The notes beneath the pieces were generated by a model. That model was not told the origin of the DNA and made no database searches. It saw nothing but the letters and a program-made list of their open reading frames with translations. 64,000 bases of DNA from Rosa chinensis (taxonomy: Eukaryota > Streptophyta > Magnoliopsida > Rosales > Rosaceae): positions 33,090,501 to 33,154,500 of the forward strand of contig NC_037090.1 of assembly GCF_002994745.2 (NCBI RefSeq), written 5' to 3'. This document shows positions 57,060 to 64,000 of this stretch, in pieces; the first letter of the stretch is position 1, and every line of letters begins with the position of its first letter. A program made the translations under genes and the position numbers.

Positions 57060-57310
57060 ATGATGATGATATTGGTCGTCATTATATATTAAGCACTTGT
57101 TAATCAACTTGCTAACAAGGGGCAAATAATTGTCCCTAGAACGGCTTCTACTGTTTGGCTTATTATTCGATGGTGTTTGGCTGCTAAGGATGGGACTATT
57201 GTGTTCTCTGTAGTTTGTACCCATAAGCATCTTTTCTTTGAGTGCCTCCATAATGATGGTGTTTGGGCAAGCCTCATGGGGTTAAGTGTGGAGAGTGTTT
57301 GCTGAGATTT
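57060..57310 (+). pseudogene. Possible LINE C-terminal (zf-RVT) remnant
   Basis: It reads RTASTVWLIIRWCLAAKDG, then CTHKHLFFECLHNDGVWASL, similar to the HLFF...W zinc-binding motif after the reverse transcriptase of plant LINEs. Short and isolated. Confidence 0.35.
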
Positions 57311-58568
57311 TGTCGTTGGGTAAATTAGTATAAATATTTATATTCAATAAATCAAATCAAGCAACTGAATTTATGAAGCAGATGGTATAAACATAAACAT
57401 TATAAGGGAGAAGAGAATTGAAGAGTCTGACCTGAGAGGCATAGCATTCGTTGTTCTAAAGTAGTAGACGTCTCCCTACATGCATAATATGACGGTCGTT
57501 TACAACTTCAAGATACAAATCCTTGAAGTCTCACAAGATGTCTATCCCGCTTTACACGACTAACGGTATATGAGGCGTCCAATGTTTATCAATTGCCAAG
57601 AAATATGATATAGAAATAGAAATAGAAAGAAGGAAGATGAAGAGTAAGAGAATGAGAGCAACGCAAAATGTGTCAACTCTTTGTTTCAAGAGTTGAGTAG
57701 TTATAGAACTCTTCATAACCATTTGAAAAATATATGACTCTTGAGTTTGAATAAATAATACTAGAAAAAACACACCGATGAGTGTGAATAATTGATTGAA
57801 TAAATGTGAGAAAATTTATCACAAAAAGTGGGGAGTTACTACAGTGGGAAGTATTTTCATGGATGAAATGCACATAGTGGGAAGTTATATGTAGAGAAGT
57901 GTAATTTTTTTTTTCTTTTCGTTGCTTTTTCAATTTTTAATTTATTTACCTTCATATCCCTTAATTATTAAACATATTTAGGATAAATTAATATATGATG
58001 TAAGGATTTATATGTAATTTCACAGGCACTTAGGCTAGCAAAGCCTCTTCCCTTAAATGTAGTATATATACAACTTCTAAAAAAAATAATAATAATAATT
58101 ATAATAAATAATAGTTTTGAATCTTAATAATTAAATAAGAGTTCTTGACCCATAAGGACAAAAATCTTTAAAATTTTCCCCACAAGTTGAGTGTTAAAAA
58201 ATTATTTTCTTATAAAGACACTAAATCAAAAACTGATACAAAATTATAATATTATCCATCAACTACCCCAAAATAATTTTACACACACACACACATTCTC
58301 TCTCTTTCTCTCTACAATCTAGTAAGATAGATGCTCTCTCACAATTGATCAAGCGACATCAAGAGCTTATCTACAAAAGTAACAGTCATCATGTTAGTTT
58401 AGTGACCTAGTGCAACAATATAAAATGAAACAATTATTGACCCTCAAAAAAATTTTCCTGACCATCAAACAAATTTTGATGACCCTAAATTTTTTATGTT
58501 ATTCAACAATTCTGAAAAATCTATACTTTCAATTTAGGGAAATTTGTTTGACCATCATAAAAATAAAA

Positions 58569-60041
58569 GGATTAAATTCTGTTTAGTCCTTGTACTATGA
58601 CCATTTTTTCGTTTCAGTCCCTGACATTCTCAATTAATTTGAAAAGTCCCTAACGTCAAAATTTACGTCTGATTGGTCCCTCCCGCGTCAAATTAGGAGT
58701 TGGCCTTAGGTGAAATGTCCAATATACCCCTCTGTTATTTCTTTTTCCTTTTTAATTTCTTTTTCTCCTTTTTTTTTCTTTTTCCTTTTTAATTTCTTTT
58801 TTTTCTTTTTTCTTTTTCCTTTTTAATTTCTTTTTTTTTCCTTTTTTCTTTTTCCTTTTAATGACCATCGTATCCTGCTGCATCAGCAGCGCCACGTCAG
58901 CGAACCAATCCAGATCGACCCGAAACCCCAATTCTTGTTCTCCATGCCGGCGGCCCTTTTTTTTTTTCTTTTTTCTTTTTCCTTTTTAATTTCTTTTTTC
59001 CTTTTCCTTTTTTTTTCTTTTTTCCTTTTTAATTTATTTTTTCCTTTTTCTTTTCTTTTTTCTTTTTTCTTTTTCCTTTTTAATGACCATCGGTAGCGCC
59101 ACGTCGGCGAACCAATCCAGATCGACCCGAAACCCCAATTATTATTCTCCACGCCGGCGGTCATTTTCCTTTTCCATCACTATTCTTCTTCTTCACTTCT
59201 GGTTTTGGTCAACTTGGCCATCAAAAACCATCATTTCAACCAGACCCAAAATCCAAATCACCATTTTGAGCAAGACCCAAAAACCTCAGGGTTTGAAAAA
59301 ATGGTAGTTTTCAGTGAAAAGTTTCCAGATTGAGGCTTGATGTGGAGAGAGAAGTAGGCTGTGAAAACAAGAGGGGAGTGGTTTAGCGGCGAATTTCCGA
59401 GCTGATTGGGATCTGCTTGTGTTTGGGAGATGGCGTCGGCGATGATGGAGGCGAGGGCGGATCCCAACAGAGGGAGATGGCTTCAGAGAAGGTGAAGAAG
59501 TGATCAATCAGCTCCTAGCCTCTTGCTTTTGCTCGATGTCCATCTCTGCACCGCCAAGCTAGGTCTTTGCTGGGTTTGGTTTCAATTTGGGGAGAGAAAC
59601 ATATGGGTTGTGGAGTTTGATCGGAATGGGATTGGTGGGTTGAGGAAGGAGAAAGTAGGCAAAATGAAAAGAAAAAAAAAGGAAAAAAGAAATTAAAAAG
59701 GAACAAGAAAAAAAAAAAGCAAAAAAGAAATTAAAAAGGAAAAAAATTAAAAAGGAACAAGAAAAAAGAAGAAAAAGCAAAAAGATATTAAAAGAAAAAA
59801 AAAAGGAGAAAAGAAATTAAAAAGAAAAAATAAAAATAAAAGGAGAAAAATAAATTAAAATGGAAAAAGAAATAACAGAGGGGTATATTGGACATTTCAC
59901 CTAAGACCAACTCCTAATTTGACGTGGGAGGTACCAATCAGACGAAAATTTTGACGTCAGAGACTTTTCAGATTAATTGAGAATGTCAGGGACTGAAACG
60001 AAAAAATGGTCATAGTACATGGACTAAACATAATTTAATCC
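58569..60041. mobile_element. Non-autonomous Mutator-like element with ~200-bp TIRs
   Basis: It is flanked by a perfect 9-bp duplication AAAATAAAA (58560-58568 and 60042-60050). The ends are near-perfect inverted repeats of about 200 bp or more, starting GGATTAAATTCTGTTTAGTCC (left) and the reverse complement GGATTAAATTATGTTTAGTCC (right), including GAAATGTCCAATATACCCCT on both sides. The arms continue into pyrimidine-rich/purine-rich mirror tracts. The centre holds a duplicated GC-rich block (58880-58950 and 59090-59160, CGAACCAATCCAGATCGACC) and a 59160-59560 segment that looks captured. No transposase. Lys-rich and Phe-rich open frames here come from the T/A tracts. Confidence 0.88.
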
Positions 60042-60057
60042 AAAATAAAAATTAAAA

Positions 60058-60275
60058 AAAGGCTCCCAATTTGTACTAACAAAAATTTATTGACCTTGAG
60101 GGAAAAAAACACATTGAAAAATTTTCCGACCCTCAAGAAAAATATATTGACCCTCCAAAAAAAAAAAACAAATAGTGGCTCCCAACTTGTACTAACAAAA
60201 ATTTCTTGACCCTCAGGAAAAAACACAGAGGCAAATTTCTTGACCCTCCCAACTTATACTAACAAAAAATTGTTT
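60058..60275. repeat. Three degenerate repeats of a CTCCCAATTTGTACT phrase
   Basis: GGCTCCCAATTTGTACTAAC, AAAAATTT and TTGACCTTGAGG recur near 60061, 60178 and (shortened) 60246. Similar GACCCTC/GACCATC phrases occur left of the Mutator-like element near 58440-58560, so that element split an older repeat. Confidence 0.6.
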
Positions 60276-60833
60276 GGGCTGTTATTTTTATCTTTGTGGG
60301 GAGGAATATGGGCTTTATAAAAGCTATGGGGAAATTTTAAATGGATCTCAACTTGTGAGGAAAACTTGAGGGGAAATTGATACTTTGGGTATTTTCCTTT
60401 AATTGAAGACATACATTTGTTGGCTAGATTTTGTTGAATGGGTTGCTTCAAAGTGGAAACATTTATCTATACTTTTTTTTTTTTGGAGGAACATTTATCT
60501 ATACTTATTATTCTTGATTTTAACTTCTTATACTATCTAGCGAGCATGAAAGTCGAAACAGTCGCTTTTCGTGAATGAATGCATACGGTAACTTTGCTTC
60601 TTACTACAGTAATCTTTTTGGCAAAGTAATCAAATTGCCCACACATTTTTCATGTATGTCAATTTATGCCTTGAATTTTTAATTTTGATAAATTTACATC
60701 ATAAATTTCTAATTTGTGCAGATCTACCCCCTATCTTGAATTCTCCGTCACTTTTTCTGTAATTCAATCCAAGTAATTTTATGTGAAACTCAACTTAAAT
60801 GCTAGGCACGTCAAAGTATTTTCGTCTTTGTTA

Positions 60834-61206
60834 GACCATATTTAGCAGACTCTCTATTTTAACTCCTTAGCTATTTTAGAGAGCATGTTTAGCTTTTTAT
60901 CTATTTTAACAGCTGCACCAGACTCCTAAGTGACTATCTATTATAACTTTTAGCTATCTCGCTCCTAAATATAGAGAGCGAGATGAGACTCTCTATAATT
61001 TAAAACATTCTTTTTGAGTTACTTTATATAATTTATAAATACATTTAAACTATTTAATATTCCTTTAACAAATAATATAAATTCAAAATTAACTAAAATA
61101 GAGAGCACTGATACAGACGTATTTCTAAAGTGGCTAGCTAAAATGACTTTTTAGCTACTTTAGCTAAAATTTGACTAAAAAATGGCTAGCATTGCTAAAG
61201 ATGCTC
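60834..61206. mobile_element. PIF/Harbinger-type MITE, 373 bp
   Basis: Bounded by TTA duplications (60831-60833 and 61207-61209). The ends are GACCATATTTAGCA and the reverse complement GAGCATCTTTAGCA, a widespread plant MITE type. The interior is built of CTATTTTAGCT phrases, with no open frame. It ends just 45 bp before the target duplication of the RING retrogene. Confidence 0.75.
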
Positions 61207-61268
61207 TTACCCCAAGCGTGTTATTCTTAGGGCTTATTCTTATTGATTGCTAATTAAGCCACCAAAGT

Positions 61269-62449
61269 GGTTTTCGGAATCCTTGTCCGTAAGAGAAAGG
61301 GCACTCCTCGTTGAATTAGAACTCCACCAACCCTATTCAAGTACGAAAGCCTCGTTCTTTAGCCGCAAAGAATATGGCAGATCAGTTCAGAACAGTTGAG
61401 ATCAGATCTCGTCGTCGTTCTGTTCAAGGTATGGAGGAGTTGTGTTATTTTGATTACAAGGTCAAGCAAAGAAGCCAGGGCATTGGGGAGAACAAGCTTC
61501 TCATCGTACTAGAGTTTTTCAAGGTAAGAGGCGTCGAACTTAGCAGTAGGCTGCCAATTTCTGTTGAAGAATATTCTAAAATAGCTGAAAAACGTATTGG
61601 AGTCCGCTTTTCACATATAAAGCAATTGTCGTCATCATCATCATTCAATGAAAATGTGTATGCACGAAAATTATCTGAATCTCTTTCAAGCATGGGTGTC
61701 CCGCACGATTTACACCAGGGTATTCTTCAAAAGTTGTTTGAGGCGGTTGTGGCGGCCGTCTCCGCCAACACTATTGTTGTGGGTGTGTGGGAGTGCACCA
61801 CTCACCTCATTGGTGTTGGCGTTGATGCTGATGGAGATGTATATGGAGGAGATGGAGAGGGAGATGTATACGGAGGACGTGCAGATGTATTTCAATACGA
61901 ATCTAGTTCTAGGCCGAAATTTATTCCTGCAAGTAATTCATCAATTGAGGGTTTGGAGCAAATGACACTTGATATTACTACTATCACACAGACGCCCTCG
62001 TGTGTGATTTGTTTGGAGGATTTTGCAGCTTTTGTAGATTATCAACAAAAAGAACCGATTACTCGGTTGCCCTGCGGACACCATTATCATGTACATTGCA
62101 TTGTGCAGTGGCTGGAGTTCAGCCACCTATGTCCTCTCTGCCGATACCCAATGCCAACCGAAGATGATCGGTCAAATTGTGGAGGGAGCGAAGCCAGCAT
62201 TGCTCGTTGATCAAAACACACCCCTATCGCATGCCAAGAAGTGCTAGCTAGCTGCTGTCTCTTCTTAATTAATATTTAGCTGCTACTGTGATAATTTAAT
62301 TTGTTTTCAGTGCATCATCTTTTTTATTTATTTTGTTGGGAATTTTGTAGGTGACATTGGGATTCTTTACTCTACTTGTTTAAATTTTATTACACTTTAG
62401 TATGCTGAACAATTTTAGGTCGGTTCTTCCAAAAAAAAAAAAAAAAAAA
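61269..62449 (+). mobile_element. Retrocopy unit carrying the RING-H2 gene
   Basis: A perfect 17-bp direct repeat AATTAAGCCACCAAAGT flanks the unit (61252-61268 and 62450-62466), and about 20 A (62431-62450) precede the right copy. Between them is one intronless gene with 5' leader and 3' UTR. These are the marks of LINE-driven copying of a mature mRNA. The perfect tail and duplication argue for recent insertion. Confidence 0.85.
61374..62210 (+). CDS. RING-H2 finger E3 ubiquitin ligase, intronless retrogene
   Basis: An intact frame of 278 codons beginning MADQFRTVEIRSRR. The C-terminal RING-H2 domain (about residues 212-258) has all eight ligands: CVIC, then LPCGHHYHVHC and WLEFSHLCPLC, including the conserved tryptophan for E2 contact. 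The N-terminal 200 residues hold no membrane segment or domain I recognise, and an Asp/Gly-rich stretch (DVYGGDGEGDVYGG) made by a small internal duplication precedes the RING. Likely a cytosolic ubiquitin ligase; substrate unknown. It has its own leader of about 105 bp within the retrocopy unit and a 3' UTR ending in poly(A). Whether a promoter was acquired is unknown; the sequence upstream is a MITE. Confidence 0.88.
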   Translation: MADQFRTVEIRSRRRSVQGMEELCYFDYKVKQRSQGIGENKLLIVLEFFKVRGVELSSRLPISVEEYSKIAEKRIGVRFSHIKQLSSSSSFNENVYARKLSESLSSMGVPHDLHQGILQKLFEAVVAAVSANTIVVGVWECTTHLIGVGVDADGDVYGGDGEGDVYGGRADVFQYESSSRPKFIPASNSSIEGLEQMTLDITTITQTPSCVICLEDFAAFVDYQQKEPITRLPCGHHYHVHCIVQWLEFSHLCPLCRYPMPTEDDRSNCGGSEASIAR

Positions 62450-62466
62450 AATTAAGCCACCAAAGT

Positions 62467-63935
62467 CGATATTTACTTTAAGAATCTGAGGTCCTTTTGC
62501 ATGGAGAAGGGTTTTTGTTTCCAATAGGCTAGGATTGCATCAAAACTGTAGAGGCTTTTGGGTTTTCTTCATTAAATCAGCATTGTTCAAATCAGCAATG
62601 TCTTATTATTGGCGTAGTACGTAAAATGTTACGTACATTAGAATACCTTGAATGTGTAGCAAAGTACGAGGTGGTAAAATGTTTACGCGCGTAGTCTCTA
62701 CTCTATACTTAATTATTTGTAGTAGTGCACAGTTCGTCAACCTTGTCAGATTCAGTGTCTCATATAAATTAACCTGTAGAATCAGATGATCTCTCTGAAT
62801 GTGCTGATTGATCTAACAGAAAATATTTTATATCAAGGAACGTGTTTTATGATATCTGCATTAAAAGCCATGTTCTGGACTTATGGCAATACATGTAGAC
62901 GTCGGTCACCACTCTGACGAGTGTGTTCACTAGACAATTTGGCAATACGGCACTACATGTAGAGTTACGATCGTCTACGTTTATCAGTTTATTGATATAT
63001 TAAGTAGATCTGTTCGATTTAGAGGTAGATTAGTTTCGTATATTGGTAGACTAGTTTGAGACCATTTAACTTGTGTACTAAATTAATCTACCTCCGATTG
63101 AACTAAGTTTACTTGATGATCGATACATCAAAGTAGAACTTCCCCTACATATATTATCACAAGCTATCATTGGTTGCACTGGCTTTTTACCCATGATCGA
63201 TATGTGTCTCAGTGCTCTCCACCTGTATCATTCTAATTTTATCAAACGCCCCTTGGGGATGTATTAGTGCCCTCAAAACTGAACACAAACAACAATGCGA
63301 CTTGCACAAGATCTATACACTTAAAAAAGAACATGTAACCCACTAAGCAGGATATTTTATGGTACTTTTTAATGTACCGATATGTCAAGTAGATTTTAGT
63401 TTGTTATAAATATAGACTTAATTTGATACAGAAATAAATCTTAATTCGATACAATGACTAATTCAATATCGAAGTAAAGTAGTCTCATACTAGTCTACTA
63501 ACTAATAGAATTAGTTTAAATATGAATCGATTTAGTCCTATTAAATATATTATTCTAAATATCGAACGAGCTTGAGGCCATGAGCAATGTTTTAGATTTG
63601 CAAAGCATAGCATAGAAGAAACAACCGAAGATGCAAAATTAAAAATAGCTTGAGACCTCAAGTCTTATCCTTAATTTTAAATTTGTTCCTACCATTAAAC
63701 TTGGCTCATTGGCCTTTAAATCAAGTCCAACGTTACCTCAGGGAAGAGGACCACAGGATAAACCGATCTGGGTTGGGGTAACATGTCCAAATAATTTAAA
63801 CACAATCTATCATATCGTTCCCTGATTGGTTAGGAAGGTGAGTTGAATACTCTAATCAATTGATCACCCCAAGGACCAATGAGGGAAAGGATGAAGATAC
63901 ACATGGATACTTGGATAGGATTATAGATCTCACAG
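62467..63935. other. Intergenic, nothing recognised
   Basis: AT-rich. Phrases such as GTAGACTAGTTTGA and AATTTGATACAG recur loosely between 63000 and 63540 but no clear unit emerges. No credible gene. Confidence 0.45.
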
Positions 63936-64000
63936 AGCCCCTATAAAGGAGAATCTGATCTTCTGCATTCTCAACCATCAAACAACTCAGTAGCTTAATC
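63936..64000 (+). promoter_or_regulatory. Possible promoter of a gene beyond the window
   Basis: CCCCTATAAAGGAG near 63939-63953 resembles a TATA box, followed by a pyrimidine/CA-rich leader-like sequence (CATTCTCAACCATCAAAC) up to the window end. No coding sequence is reached. Confidence 0.35.

Noticed and set aside
58883..59164. Lys-rich small protein on the minus strand
   Set aside because: Generated by T/C-rich tracts of the Mutator-like element.

Overview
This window is nuclear DNA from a flowering plant, most likely a eudicot and probably Rosaceae. The family call is an inference from remembered similarity and was not tested. The evidence is GT-AG introns, TATA-box promoters, plant-only families (PTI1-like kinase, PATRONUS, X8 domain), and dense Copia, Gypsy, LINE, Mutator, Harbinger and hAT debris.

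Layout. 1-4034: 3' part of a Ty1/Copia retrotransposon with its 3' LTR, ending about 50 bp before an exon of the next gene. 4087-14400 (+): 3' part of a very large gene joining a SEN1/UPF1-type helicase to a UvrD-type helicase and a helical-repeat C-terminus; I see a likely 1-nt frameshift near 8562. 14691-15864: Mutator-like element with a 9-bp target duplication. 16060-16830: decayed fragment of the same helicase family. 18129-20507 (-): NYN-domain RNA-binding nuclease gene, 3 exons. 22264-26507: composite Mutator-like element split by a Harbinger-type MITE and by a 2.5-kb solo Gypsy LTR. 26583-28272: poly(A)-ended LINE derivative between two copies of a ~197-bp direct repeat. 29800-34490: another TIR element with a nested poly(A) insert, then a LINE ORF2 remnant interrupted by a further reverse-oriented insert.

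35101-37283 (-): seven-exon PTI1-like kinase. 39985-40340: RNase H remnant. 41001-41879 (-): PATRONUS-like securin with two D-boxes. 43129-44352 (+): intronless FY (WD40 3'-end-processing factor) retrocopy, head to head with it. 45065-47670: repeats, a hAT transposase remnant and an X8-domain pseudogene. 48319-50367 (-): intact S-adenosylmethionine synthase with a 5'-UTR intron. 50400-61210: gene-poor, with two long-TIR elements and a MITE. 61269-62449 (+): intact intronless RING-H2 gene with a 20-nt poly(A) tail and a perfect 17-bp target duplication, so a young retrogene.

The host genes do not form a pathway. The theme is retrotransposition and nested insertion: two retrogenes with open frames, an exceptionally long flanking duplication, and several micro-insertions that look like nearly completely 5'-truncated retrotransposition events. 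Coordinates of exons come from reading splice sites and phase by eye.
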